From the NCBI RefSeq assembly GCF_900096585.1, contig NZ_FMYH01000004.1, positions 248,001 through 312,000 of the forward strand: 64,000 nt of DNA. The letters run 5' to 3'. Numbering within the stretch: position 1 is the first letter of the stretch; each line of letters opens with the position of its first letter. The notes under the pieces are model-generated. The model was not told the origin of the DNA. It did no database searches and saw nothing but the letters and a program-made list of their open reading frames with translations. The translations under genes and the position numbers were made by a program. Shown here piece by piece: positions 51,690 to 60,800 of this stretch. The stretch comes from Sanguibacter gelidistatuariae (GTDB lineage: Bacteria > Actinomycetota > Actinomycetes > Actinomycetales > Cellulomonadaceae).

Positions 51690-52702
51690 CGCGTCCTCCG
51701 GTTGTTTGAGTTGCGGGACTTGCTCTTCTTGACCTTGATGTCACCGGAGGTGGCGATCCTCGTCGTGATGAGGAAGTTGATCAGCCCGATGATGACGATG
51801 ATGAGGAAAAGGAGGAGCGCGACGGCTGAGGCTCGTCCGAAGCTCTTCTGGTTGCCCCAGCCGAGCTCGTAGAGGTACATCGTCACGGTCATCCACTGCC
51901 GGCTCGCACCGCCGTCGCCGCCGGAGCTGAACATGCGCGGCTCGTCGAAGATCTGCAGTCCACCGATCGTGGACGTGATGATCACGAAGATGAGGGTGGG
52001 ACGCAACTGCGGGATGGTGATCGAGAAGAACTGGCGCAGGCGACCGGCGCCGTCAAGAATTGCGGCCTCGTAGAGGTCGCGGGGGATGGCCTGCATCGCG
52101 GCGAGGAAGATCAGGGTGTTGTACCCGGTCCAGCGGAAGTTGACCATCGTGGAGATCGCGAAGTGGCTGGGCAGGATGTCGACGTGCCAGCGGACCGGAT
52201 CGAGGCCGATGTGGGTGAGGACGGCGTTGATGAGGCCGGACTCGTCCGCGAAGAGCTTGCCGAAGATGAGTCCGACGGCCACCGGGGCCACGACGTAGGG
52301 CAGCAGCACGCCCATCCGCCAGAAGGTCTTGGCACGGAGGTTCGCTGAGAGCACCGCGGCCAGGATGATCGCCATGACGACCTGCGGCACGGAGGAGAGC
52401 AGGAAGATCGAGAAGGTGTTGCGCAGCGCCTTCCAGAAGCTCGGCGAGTGGAGGACCGCGTCGAAGTTGTCGAAGCCGACGAACGCGCGCTTGCCGGCGA
52501 TCAGGTGCCAGTCGAAGAGCGAGACGTAGCCGGTGTAGATCAGGGGGAAGAGCCCAGTGATCGCGAAGAGGATGAAGAACGGTGAGATGTAGAGGTACGG
52601 CGAGAGCTTTACATCCCACCTGCCAACTTTCTGGCTGAAGGCGATCCGTCGAGGGATTCGGTCTTCATCGCTTGATGGCTTTGGTGGGGACAGGACGGCC
52701 AT
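51686..52702 (-). CDS. cebF: Sugar ABC transporter permease, CebF-like
   Basis: A 338-aa MalF/CUT1-type permease with six or seven membrane segments and the EAA loop EAAILDGAGRLRQFFSITIP. ATG 52702 has AAGGA 5 nt upstream. It overlaps cebG as ATGA. A hairpin separates it from the binding-protein gene upstream, so the permeases should be expressed below the binding protein. Confidence 0.85.
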   Translation of the reverse strand: MAVLSPPKPSSDEDRIPRRIAFSQKVGRWDVKLSPYLYISPFFILFAITGLFPLIYTGYVSLFDWHLIAGKRAFVGFDNFDAVLHSPSFWKALRNTFSIFLLSSVPQVVMAIILAAVLSANLRAKTFWRMGVLLPYVVAPVAVGLIFGKLFADESGLINAVLTHIGLDPVRWHVDILPSHFAISTMVNFRWTGYNTLIFLAAMQAIPRDLYEAAILDGAGRLRQFFSITIPQLRPTLIFVIITSTIGGLQIFDEPRMFSSGGDGGASRQWMTVTMYLYELGWGNQKSFGRASAVALLLFLIIVIIGLINFLITTRIATSGDIKVKKSKSRNSNNRRTR

Positions 52703-52763
52703 GGGGTTCCTTCGGCGATGTGCGGGCGGGCCTGCACGGGTGAGCAAGGTGGTGATGTGGACG

Positions 52764-52806
52764 GACGGGCGCTGCCGGAAGGTTGTGCCTTCCGGCAGCG
52801 CCCGTC
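52764..52806 (-). terminator. Intercistronic hairpin between cebE and cebF
   Basis: A perfect 19-bp stem (GACGGGCGCTGCCGGAAGG) with a 5-nt loop lies between the binding-protein stop (52846) and permease start (52702). It should attenuate or process the message and protect the 5' part. Confidence 0.85.
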
Positions 52807-52845
52807 GTTGTCATCCGGGCGGTGTCAGCCGACCCGTTGCGTTTC

Positions 52846-54162
52846 TCAGAAGCCGAGCTCGCCGAAGTTGGTCAGCGCCAGGTTCCAAGAGTCGTCGGCC
52901 TTGCCGCCGTCGATGTCCACGCGGTTGAGGGCATCCATGACAATCTGCTGGATCGCGAAGTAGTTCAGGCCCTTGAACGGCGGGGTCGCGCTGATCTGGT
53001 TGGCGCGGTTGGAGAAGATCTGGCCGACAGGAGCGTCAGCGAAGAACTCGTTCGTGGCGTCCTTGACCTGCGGAAGAGCCTGAGCCTCGATCTGGCTGGG
53101 GAAGGTGCCGGCGGAGGCGAAGGCCTTGGCCTGCTGCTCCGGGGCGGTCAGCCAGGTCGCGAGCTTGGCGGCCTCGGCGGTGTTCTTGCCGGTCGAGGGG
53201 ACCGTGAGGAATGATCCGCCCCAGTTGCCACCGCCGCCGGGGAAGACGTCAGCAACGTTCCATCCGTCAACGCCGTCGGCGTTGCCCGAGATGACCGAGG
53301 TCATCCACGGCGGGCACGGCATCGTGGCGAAGGCGTTGCTCTGGAAGCCTGCGGCCCAGTCGTCGCCCCACATGCCGAGGCGGGCGGACAGGTCGACCGA
53401 CTCCGTGAGGATGGTGTCGTACATGCCCTTGATGACGGTGTTCGAAGCGAGGTCCGTGGGCTCACCCGTGGACGCGTTCTCATACGCTGCGGGGAGCTGG
53501 CCGATCTGGCTCTGCATGATGGCGACCGCGGAGTCGAACCAGGCCGAGTCAGAGTTGGCGACGAACTGGTGGCCGACCTCGAAGTACTTCTCCCAGGTGG
53601 CGTCCTTACCGCCGAGCAGCTCGGCGACCCCCTCGCGGTCGGAAGGCAGGCCAGCAGCCTCGAAGAGGTCTGCGCGGTAGCAGATGGCCTCCGGGCCGAT
53701 GTCCGTGCCGAGGCCGATGAGCTTGCCGTCGGCGGTACCCTGGGCTTCCTTCCACGGCACGTAGCGGCCCGTGACGTCGGGGCCCGCGAGGTCTTCGAAG
53801 CTGTCGGCGATCTCGGAGAGCTCAGGCATCCAGTCGACCTCGATGGCCTCGACGTCGGCCAGTCCGTCGCCGCCAGCCGCGAGGCGCGTGGTGAGGTTCG
53901 TGCGAGCGTCGCCGGACAGTGCCGCGACGGTCTGTTCGACCTTGATGCCGGGGTTGGCGTCCTCGTACTCCTTCAGGAGCTCGGGGGTGTAGCCGAACTG
54001 GTTAAAGGTCGCGACCGTCAGCGTGATGTTGCCGTCGGCCCCCTTCGACGCCTCGGGCGTTTTCTCGGTGCCGTCGCTCGAGCAGGCAGAGAGGGTCAGT
54101 GCGAAGATCGACGCGCCGGCTACAACGGTTGCCATGCGGCGGGTACGGATGATGCTGGTCAT
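52846..54162 (-). CDS. cebE: Sugar-binding lipoprotein, CebE-like
   Basis: A 438-aa CUT1 solute-binding protein. The signal peptide ends LTLSAC, with C27 lipidated. ITLTVATFNQFGYTPELLKEYEDANPGI and IEVDWMPELSEIADSFEDLAG match CebE-type cellobiose/oligosaccharide binders as I recall them. ATG 54162 follows AAGGAG. Two CebR-type operators control its promoter. Ligand (cellobiose/cello-oligosaccharide) is inferred from the operators, because no beta-glucosidase gene is adjacent. Confidence 0.85.
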   Translation of the reverse strand: MTSIIRTRRMATVVAGASIFALTLSACSSDGTEKTPEASKGADGNITLTVATFNQFGYTPELLKEYEDANPGIKVEQTVAALSGDARTNLTTRLAAGGDGLADVEAIEVDWMPELSEIADSFEDLAGPDVTGRYVPWKEAQGTADGKLIGLGTDIGPEAICYRADLFEAAGLPSDREGVAELLGGKDATWEKYFEVGHQFVANSDSAWFDSAVAIMQSQIGQLPAAYENASTGEPTDLASNTVIKGMYDTILTESVDLSARLGMWGDDWAAGFQSNAFATMPCPPWMTSVISGNADGVDGWNVADVFPGGGGNWGGSFLTVPSTGKNTAEAAKLATWLTAPEQQAKAFASAGTFPSQIEAQALPQVKDATNEFFADAPVGQIFSNRANQISATPPFKGLNYFAIQQIVMDALNRVDIDGGKADDSWNLALTNFGELGF

Positions 54163-54465
54163 TCGAGGACTCCTTTGTCGACGTGCGGCTTCTGCGCCGT
54201 TCGTGTCTGTCGTGAGGATCTCGAGCCATCTCGTGGGAGGTGCTCGTCAATACGTGCGTGGTCACACTCTCCCAGATATCTGGAAGCGCTCCCATGCGCC
54301 ATTAACGATCTTGGTGGGAGCGGTTCCACCTGTCAAGCAAGCCTGATCTGTCGAAGGGTGTTCGTGGGGGCGTCATTTGCATAACTGCAGGTCAGGGCGT
54401 TGTGCGCTGGGAGCCGTATGCGAAATCGTTACGTTGGGCCCGGTGCCCGGGGAGCGGAAGCCGGT
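54163..54465. other. Gene-free control region of the ceb-like operon
   Basis: This 303-bp interval has the cebE promoter and both CebR operators (54281-54336). Apart from these the sequence up to the DUF2505 stop (54466) holds nothing I can assign. Confidence 0.7.
54281..54336 (-). promoter_or_regulatory. cebE promoter with two CebR-type operators
   Basis: TTGACA (-35, 54331-54336, minus strand), 17-bp spacer and CAAGAT (-10, 54308-54313). Operator O1, TGGGAGCGGTTCCA (54315-54328), lies inside the spacer, and O2, TGGAAGCGCTCCCA (54281-54294), lies just downstream, 34 bp apart. The consensus TGGGAGCGCTCCCA is the CebR operator. Confidence 0.8.
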
Positions 54466-54978
54466 TCAGGACGGTTCTTGACCCGCCAGCCACACCGTTG
54501 CGTAGGCGGCTTCCTGGGTCAGTGCGCTGCGGATCGCTTCCGTGGCGGCCGCCTCGATGCTCGCCCCGAAGATCGGGATCGGGGACTTGACCTCGCCCGT
54601 GTAGGTCATGCGTGATCCATCCGCGGTGGGGACCAGGAGGATCGATCCGGTCAGTCGGACGGGGGCCCCGGTGATCTCGACCGACACCGTGCCGTGGCGT
54701 TGGCCCTGGGGGCCGTCCATCGGTTCGGCCCATGCCTCGGTCTGGCGGATCTCGAGCTCGTTGCCCACGAATGAGCGCACCTGAGGCGGGATCTGGTCGC
54801 TCGCGATGGTGCGGCGCACCGACGACGTGAAGCTGCCGTCGGGACCGGGTGTCACATCGACCTGGACCACGCGGGAGCCGACGTGCTCGGCCTTGAGCCG
54901 GATGAACTCGACGTCATTGACCAGCCGCACGACTGCGTCCGTCGGTACGGGAAATTGAAGGTCAATGCTCGCGCGCAT
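54466..54978 (-). CDS. DUF2505 family protein
   Basis: A 170-aa protein of the SRPBCC-like DUF2505 family: starts MRASIDLQFPVPTDAVVRLVND, with a conserved RLTGSILLVPTADGSRMTYTGEV strand block and an Ile/Ala-rich final helix. Such folds bind hydrophobic ligands; no ligand is known. ATG 54978 has AAGGAG upstream. It is divergent from pdtaS. Confidence 0.85.
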   Translation of the reverse strand: MRASIDLQFPVPTDAVVRLVNDVEFIRLKAEHVGSRVVQVDVTPGPDGSFTSSVRRTIASDQIPPQVRSFVGNELEIRQTEAWAEPMDGPQGQRHGTVSVEITGAPVRLTGSILLVPTADGSRMTYTGEVKSPIPIFGASIEAAATEAIRSALTQEAAYATVWLAGQEPS

Positions 54979-55048
54979 CGTGGAAGTCTCCTTGGCGGGT
55001 GTCAGGTGTCCTGAGCCTACCGAACACGGTCTCTTCGCGTCGTCCGCG

Positions 55049-55054
55049 TAGGCT
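55049..55054 (+). promoter_or_regulatory. -10-like TAGGCT, 6 nt before pdtaS
   Basis: TAGGCT is followed by 6 nt and GTG 55061, without a ribosome-binding site. A leaderless pdtaS transcript is predicted. Confidence 0.5.
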
Positions 55055-55060
55055 TCGTCT

Positions 55061-56527
55061 GTGTCGACCATGAGCAACCTTGTGTCCAAGTACGGCCTGC
55101 TGGAACCCGCCGACGCCGAATGGCTGCACCTCCTCATCGGGGACTGGCAACTCATCTCCGATCTAGCCTTCGCCGACCTCGTGCTGTGGCTGCCCATGCC
55201 AGACGGCGCGTTCATCGCGGTCGCCCAGTGCCGGCCGAGCACGGGCGCGACCGTGCACTACGACGACATCGTCGGGTCCTTCGCCCCGGAGGGCCTGCTT
55301 CCTCAGCTCGAACGGGCCCTCGTGGAGGAGAGCACGCAGCGTTCCCGGGAGCCGCGCTGGTTCGGGACGTACGCGGTGCGCGAGGAGACGGTCCCGGTCG
55401 TCCGCGCCGGCCGGGCGATCGCCGTCGTCGCGCGCCAGACGAACCTGGGCAGCGGGCGCACCCCGAGCCGGCTCGAGCTCAACTATGTCGAGGCCGCCGA
55501 CGACCTGATGAACATGGTCGCCACCGGCGACTTCCCTTCGCCCGACGGCGCGACCGGACCGCGGCGCGGCGCGCCCCGGGTCGGTGACGGCCTCATCAGG
55601 CTCAACTCCGAGGGCGAGGTCCTCTACGCGAGCCCGAACGCGCTGAGCTGTTTCCATCGTCTCGGTGTGATCGGCGCGCTCGTCGGCGAGTCCCTCATCG
55701 AGGTCGCGACCGCGCTCATCGAGCACAAGGCACCGGTCGACGAGTCCATGCCGCTGGTCGTCATGGGTCGTGCGCCGTGGCGCACCGAGATCGATTCCAA
55801 GGGCGTGTGCCTGTCGATCCGCTCGGTCCCGCTCACCGAGCACGGGCGGCGCATCGGTGCGGTGCTCATGTGCCGGGACGTCTCCGAGCTGCGCCGACGT
55901 GAGCGCGAGCTCATCACCAAGGACGCGACGATCCGGGAGATCCACCACCGGGTGAAGAACAACCTGCAGACGGTTGCCGCACTGCTGCGCCTCCAGGCGC
56001 GACGGATGACGGTGCCCGAGGCCAAGGAGGCGCTCGAGGAGGCGATGCGGCGGGTCGCCACGATCGCACTGGTGCACGACAGCCTGTCCCAGACCCTCGA
56101 CGAAGAGGTCGAGTTCGACACGATGGTGGGACGCGCGCTGCGCCTCGCGGCCGACGTCGCATCCGCCGGGGTAAGCGTGCGGACCGTGCAGAGCGGGTCG
56201 TTCGGCCTGGTTCCCGCCCAGGACGCCACCGCGCTGGCGCTCGTGCTGACCGAGCTGGTGACCAACGCCGTCGAGCACGGGCTGTCCAAGTCGGGCGGCG
56301 GGACAGTCGAGATTCACGCCCTGCGCGACGGCAAGCACCTGCGTGTGACCGTGGCCGACGACGGCGTCGGCATGAGCGAGGGCAAAGGCCCCTCGGGCGG
56401 GCTGGGGACTCAGATTGTGCGGACCCTGGTGACCAACGAGCTCCAGGGCGAGATCGAGTGGGCGGCCCGCGACGCCGGCGGGACGATCGTCACTGTCTCA
56501 GTCACCCTCCGAGGCGTCACCGCCTGA
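55061..56527 (+). CDS. pdtaS: PdtaS-type sensor histidine kinase (soluble)
   Basis: A 488-aa soluble kinase: N-terminal GAF domain (about 1-150), PAS (about 170-280), then HisKA_2 with EIHHRVKNNLQTV (H295/H296) and an HWE-type HATPase with ELVTNAVEHGLSKSGGG. This is the PdtaS layout; the partner PdtaR is an ANTAR-type RNA-binding regulator, not present here. In M. tuberculosis pdtaS is beside whiB1, as here. It converges with whiB1. Confidence 0.9.
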   Translation: MSTMSNLVSKYGLLEPADAEWLHLLIGDWQLISDLAFADLVLWLPMPDGAFIAVAQCRPSTGATVHYDDIVGSFAPEGLLPQLERALVEESTQRSREPRWFGTYAVREETVPVVRAGRAIAVVARQTNLGSGRTPSRLELNYVEAADDLMNMVATGDFPSPDGATGPRRGAPRVGDGLIRLNSEGEVLYASPNALSCFHRLGVIGALVGESLIEVATALIEHKAPVDESMPLVVMGRAPWRTEIDSKGVCLSIRSVPLTEHGRRIGAVLMCRDVSELRRRERELITKDATIREIHHRVKNNLQTVAALLRLQARRMTVPEAKEALEEAMRRVATIALVHDSLSQTLDEEVEFDTMVGRALRLAADVASAGVSVRTVQSGSFGLVPAQDATALALVLTELVTNAVEHGLSKSGGGTVEIHALRDGKHLRVTVADDGVGMSEGKGPSGGLGTQIVRTLVTNELQGEIEWAARDAGGTIVTVSVTLRGVTA

Positions 56528-56561
56528 CACTCCCCGCCTAGCCTTCCCCGCCTAGCCCGCC

Positions 56562-56627
56562 CCGCTGAGTGCGGTCAAATGGCTGCCTGATGTCCGGTTT
56601 GGGCAGCCAAACAACCGCACTCAGCGG
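56562..56627. repeat. Palindromic repeat B3
   Basis: Arms 56562-56585 and 56604-56627 (24 nt, four mismatches in the middle) flank an 18-nt loop. The first 40 nt are nearly identical to B2. It lies between convergent pdtaS and whiB1. Confidence 0.9.
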
Positions 56628-56675
56628 AGATGTTCGGCGTCGGGCATGCAAGTCGAGCATGCAAGTCGAGCATGC

Positions 56676-56711
56676 AAAAGAGCCCGGTCCCTCTCGGGGC
56701 CGGGCTCTTTT
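56676..56711. terminator. Intrinsic terminator of whiB1
   Basis: AAAAGAGCCCGG and CCGGGCTCTTTT form a perfect 12-bp stem with a GGG/CCC inner pairing. The symmetry gives a T run on both strands, so it can terminate whiB1 and pdtaS. Confidence 0.9.
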
Positions 56712-56742
56712 GCGCGCTGGGCGCGAGTTGTGCTGGGGTGCT

Positions 56743-56991
56743 TCAGCTGGCGCGGCGGGCGCGGGCGGTGCGGCGCTTGAGGGCGCGGCGCTCGTCCTCG
56801 GACAGGCCACCCCAGACGCCAGCATCCTGGCCAGACTCGATGGCCCACTTGAGGCAGGTATCGACTACGTCGCAGCGACGGCAGACAGCCTTGGCCTCAT
56901 CGATCTGAAGGATCGCCGGACCAGTGTTCCCGATCGGGAAGAACAGCTCGGGGTCTTCGTCGAGGCAGGCTGCGCGGTGACGCCAATCCAT
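56743..56991 (-). CDS. whiB1: WhiB1-type iron-sulfur transcription factor
   Basis: An 82-aa Wbl protein. Cluster cysteines are C9, C37, C40 and C46 (CRRC-x5-C), GVWGG is the beta-turn, and KRRTARARR the DNA-binding tail. WhiB1 binds sigma-A and its [4Fe-4S] cluster reacts with NO. ATG 56991 has GGAG upstream. A GTGTGAACTAG-type CRP-like site lies 70 bp before the start. Synteny with pdtaS supports WhiB1 over other Wbl types. Confidence 0.93.
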   Translation of the reverse strand: MDWRHRAACLDEDPELFFPIGNTGPAILQIDEAKAVCRRCDVVDTCLKWAIESGQDAGVWGGLSEDERRALKRRTARARRAS

Positions 56992-57060
56992 GGGATCTCC
57001 TAGGCAGGGTGGAGTCAGCCCTGTGAAGGGGATCTGGCTCAGTGGGGGGCTTGTAACTGC

Positions 57061-57076
57061 TGGTAACTAGTTCACA
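57061..57076 (-). promoter_or_regulatory. CRP-like site upstream of whiB1
   Basis: On the minus strand TGTGAACTAGTTACCA matches TGTGA-N2-T-N-G-N with a partial second half (TACCA for TCACA). CRP control of whiB1 is known in M. tuberculosis. Confidence 0.45.
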
Positions 57077-57120
57077 CCTCAATGAGCCACGGCACAAGGG
57101 TTACGGGAAGGTTTCTATTG

Positions 57121-57145
57121 TGTGACGACTGAGTCCTTGGTCACA
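57121..57145. promoter_or_regulatory. TGTGAC...GTCACA inverted repeat
   Basis: TGTGAC and GTCACA are separated by 13 nt that include the odd palindrome GACTGAGTC. The spacing is too long for a single CRP dimer. It could be two half sites or another factor's operator. Confidence 0.4.
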
Positions 57146-57331
57146 CTATTGGTCGAACGCGACTCTGGAGTGAGTTATAAGCACGCCCCGACGCCCCGCG
57201 TCAAGGGCTGAATGGTGCCAATCTTGTGATTGTGATGAAGTTTTCAACCGGTTGGTTCCGGGGCGTCGCGTGGCGGGTCCCCTCCGAGTGTCCTCAGCGG
57301 CATCCAGCGTCCGTTATTGTCGAAGTCATCT

Positions 57332-57802
57332 ATGGCTAGCAACGATCGCGACCCCGCCGCACCGCCCCCCGCGCCCGCCCCCGGTCGTGCGCAGACGTGG
57401 CTCGCCCGGTGGAAGCCGCTGAGCGTCTGGATCACCTCGTGCGCGCTGGCGCTCGAGGCGCTGGTGCTGGTTGTCCTGGTCGTCGTCGGGCTGATCGACC
57501 TCCTCGGCGGTTCTGACCGGGTCGTCTCCGTTGCGCTCGCCCTGGTTGTGAGTGCGGCGCTGGGGGCCTGGCTGCTGCTCGCCTGCGCCGTGGGCCTGGG
57601 TGCAGGGCGCCCGTGGGTCCGCGGGCCCACGGTCACCGTCCAGGTGCTGGCCGTCCTCGTCGGGATCAGCTTCATCCAGGGAGGCGCCGCAGTGCTCGGT
57701 GGCGTCCTCGTGGTGGTGGGTGGGGCCACCCTCGTGGGGCTCCTGAGCCCGCCGGTGTCTCACTACACGGGACGAACGACCTTCTCCTTCCACCAGGACT
57801 GA
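57332..57802 (+). CDS. Small membrane protein, four helices
   Basis: A 156-aa hypothetical protein with a Pro-rich N-terminus, four hydrophobic segments (about residues 28-55, 63-85, 95-115, 118-140) and a short tail. I do not recognise a family. ATG 57332 is preferred over TTG 57317. Its stop codon directly abuts the stop codon of the convergent EccC-like gene with no gap, and no terminator is visible between them. Confidence 0.75.
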   Translation: MASNDRDPAAPPPAPAPGRAQTWLARWKPLSVWITSCALALEALVLVVLVVVGLIDLLGGSDRVVSVALALVVSAALGAWLLLACAVGLGAGRPWVRGPTVTVQVLAVLVGISFIQGGAAVLGGVLVVVGGATLVGLLSPPVSHYTGRTTFSFHQD

Positions 57803-60800
57803 CTACCGAGGCCCGGTGGGCTCCGACTCGTCGATCACCTGGACGAACGTCGACGTCGATCCGTCCACGAGGACGCCGCGTCCCGGCCGGTGCATCTCCG
57901 GCTCGACGTGCCAGCCGAGGTCAGACCCGAAGATCTCCGAGCTCCCCGGCACCCCAGGGGTGAGCACCAGGCCATAGCGAGCCGCGCGCAGGTCTGCCAG
58001 GGCGCCGCGGAAGGCACCAGCGGCCGCGACGGTCGTTGCCGAGGCAACGAGCACGACGGCGTCCTCCGCACCGCCCTCGCTGCCCGCTCCGCCCGCTCCG
58101 CCCGCTCCGCCCGCTCCGCCGTCGGCGAGGGCGCACAGAGCATCCAGCGCCGTGGGGCACGAGAGGGAGAACGTGTCGAGGTCGTCGATGACAAGACGAA
58201 GCGGCCGGAGCGGTCGGTGCCCGGCCCGGGCCGTCAGACGCGCATGCACGTCGTCGACGAACCGGTCGGCTGCCGCTGGTGTCAGACGGCTCAGGACCGG
58301 GACGTCTCCCAGTGCGCGAGCACGGTCGGCCAGCCGGGCATCCCGGCTGATCACCCCGAGGATCGAGTCGCCGGAACCGGAACCGGAACCGGTGCTGGGA
58401 CCGTCCGCGTCGCTCGGTGCGCTCAGCAGCCGGGCGAGCACAGCGGTGCGTCCTGAACCGTGCGGACCGCAGACCAGGAAGCTATGGGAGACGCGCACCC
58501 ACAGCGGGCCCGCGTCGTCTCCGCCACGACCGAGCAGCACCAGCCCGGGTGCCGGGGCAGCTGCCTCCATCGTTCGCGCCTGGAATGGCACCTCCACGAT
58601 CCGAGTCCGCCGCGCAGACCGCGAAGACCACACCGATCCCGTACCTGCGCCCCCACCAACGCCCGCGTCCATCCATGGACTCGCGAGGCCGGGACCACCG
58701 AGGCCGGGACCACCGAGCCCGGGTTCCGCGAGCCCCGTGCCCGCGGCATGCCCCACGCTCTCGGCGACGGCGACCTGGCAGAGCAGCGGCGTCGGGCCGG
58801 TGACCAGGACGGCGCGTCCAGGCCCTCCGCCCAGGCCGGCCAGCACCGAGGGGATCCCGAGGAAGGCATCCTCGTGCTTGTCCCCGCCGCAGAAGATCAA
58901 CCGGTGCCGGATCAGCGCAGCGAGCGCTGACGTCGGCACGGCCGCACCGGACAGCGCAAAGGCGATTCCGCGGGACGGCCCCTCGCGCAACACCGACAAG
59001 AACAGGTCCAGGCCCGCGCCACGGTGCAGCGAGCTCATCGCCTGGAGCAGGTCCTCGAGGCCGTCGACGACGACCACGTGCCGGATGGGTCCGCGCCCCT
59101 CGGACGCGCCCTCGTCCGCGGCCGCGGCCGCGTCCGTCGACATGAGCACCGTCAGGAGCCTGGCCACCCGGCGCGGGTCCCATCGGTCTGCGACGGTCCC
59201 CAGGTGCGGATCGGCCGCGTCGAAGCCGGTCGTCAGGGCCGCCGACCCCAGCAGGTGCACGGTGTGCCCGGCCGCAAGCGCCGCGCGGGCAACGGTGCGC
59301 AGCGCACACGTGCGCCCCGACCCAGCGCGGCCCAGGACCAGCAGGTGCCCGTCGCCGGGAGCCCATCCGAAGGAGCGGTGCTGCTGGTCCTGCGGGTGGT
59401 CGGCGAGCCCCAGCAGGAGCACGGAGGACGGGGAACCAGCTGTGTCCAGGTCCTCCCACCGGATCCGGGTGGGCAGCGCGGGGGTCCACGGCACGCGCGG
59501 CTGGCCGATCCCTAGCTGGGCGGCCACCTGGACCGCGTGGGAGACGAGGGCGGCGACCGGGTCGGCGGCCGCGGGTCTCGCGTCCCCGGCCCGCACCTCG
59601 CCCGCGCACCTCATGAGCGAGCGAGTCACGCGGCTGCCCACGGCCACCCCGGCCGTCCCCTCCGCCAGCCCCGCCGCCCTCGCCGCGCCCCCGGCCTCGT
59701 CCGGCGAGCACGCGTCGTCGGCCGCCCCGTCCCGCGGGGAGTGCCACACCCTGGGCCCCGACCGCGTCGTCAGGCCGCCCGCGAAGTAGGTCTGGAGCTC
59801 CTCCGGAGGCCCCAGGCCGCGCCGCACGACCGCCCGGCCGGGGAGGTCCGCGGGGATCCACGCGGCGTCTGGCGCGTCGATCACGTCCTGAGAGTCCGCC
59901 ACCCCGGCGACCCGCAGGGCGATCCGCAGCGAGATGTTCGCACGCATGTCCCCCGTGATCGCGCCGCTGGGTCGCTGGGTCGCGAGGACCAGGTGGATGC
60001 CGAGGGACCGCCCCTGCGCGGCGATCCGGACCAGGCCCGGGATGAAGTCGGGGTGGTCGTCGGCCATGGCGCGGAACTCGTCGACGACGATCAGCAGCCG
60101 GGGCAACGCCCCCTCTCCGCCCCGCCGCGCGCGGTAGGTCGCGAGGTCACCGGCGCCTACGCCGGCGAAGAGCCGTTCGCGCCGGCGCAGCTCGGCCCGC
60201 AGCCCGGTCAGGGCGCGCTCGGCCGCCCCTGGGTCGAGGTCGGTCACCTGCCCGACGACGTGCGGCAGCCGCGCGCACTCCCCGAAGCTCGCCCCGCCCT
60301 TGTAATCGACGAGCGCCACGGTCAGGTCATCCGGGGAGTGGGCGAGCGCGAGGGTGAGGACGAGCGTCTGGAGCAGCTCGGACTTCCCGGAGCCGGTCGT
60401 CCCGGCCACGAGGGCGTGCGGACCGTCGCGCAACAGATCGATGGTCACCGCCTCCCCTCCGTGCCCGACGCCGATCCGCGCCTCGAGCGTCTCGTTCGCC
60501 CGGGCGGTGCCCCCGGCCGCCCTCGCCCGGGCCGGTCCATGAGAGTTCTCACGCCACCGGCGTTCCACCTCCCAGATCCCTGGGACCTCGATGAGTGCGG
60601 CGCGGCGGGGGAGGTGAAGACCGTGGGTGCGGTCGGCGGCATTCGATCCGGACGCCGCAGCGGTGAGAGCTGCTCCGGCGCGGCGCGGGAGATGGTTCCA
60701 CCGTCCGCGCTGGCTCAGTGCCGCGACCCGGCGTGCGTACGAGTCGAGCCAGCCTGGGGCGACCCCGTCGAAAGTGGTGACCTCCTCGGCGGTGCCAGGC

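Larger units (their letters stand above)
56992..57331. other. Gene-free whiB1 control region
   Basis: A 340-bp divergent interval. It has a candidate CRP site at 57061-57076, an inverted repeat TGTGAC...GTCACA (57121-57145) and the AT-rich upstream of the 57332 gene. No other gene is visible. Confidence 0.7.
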
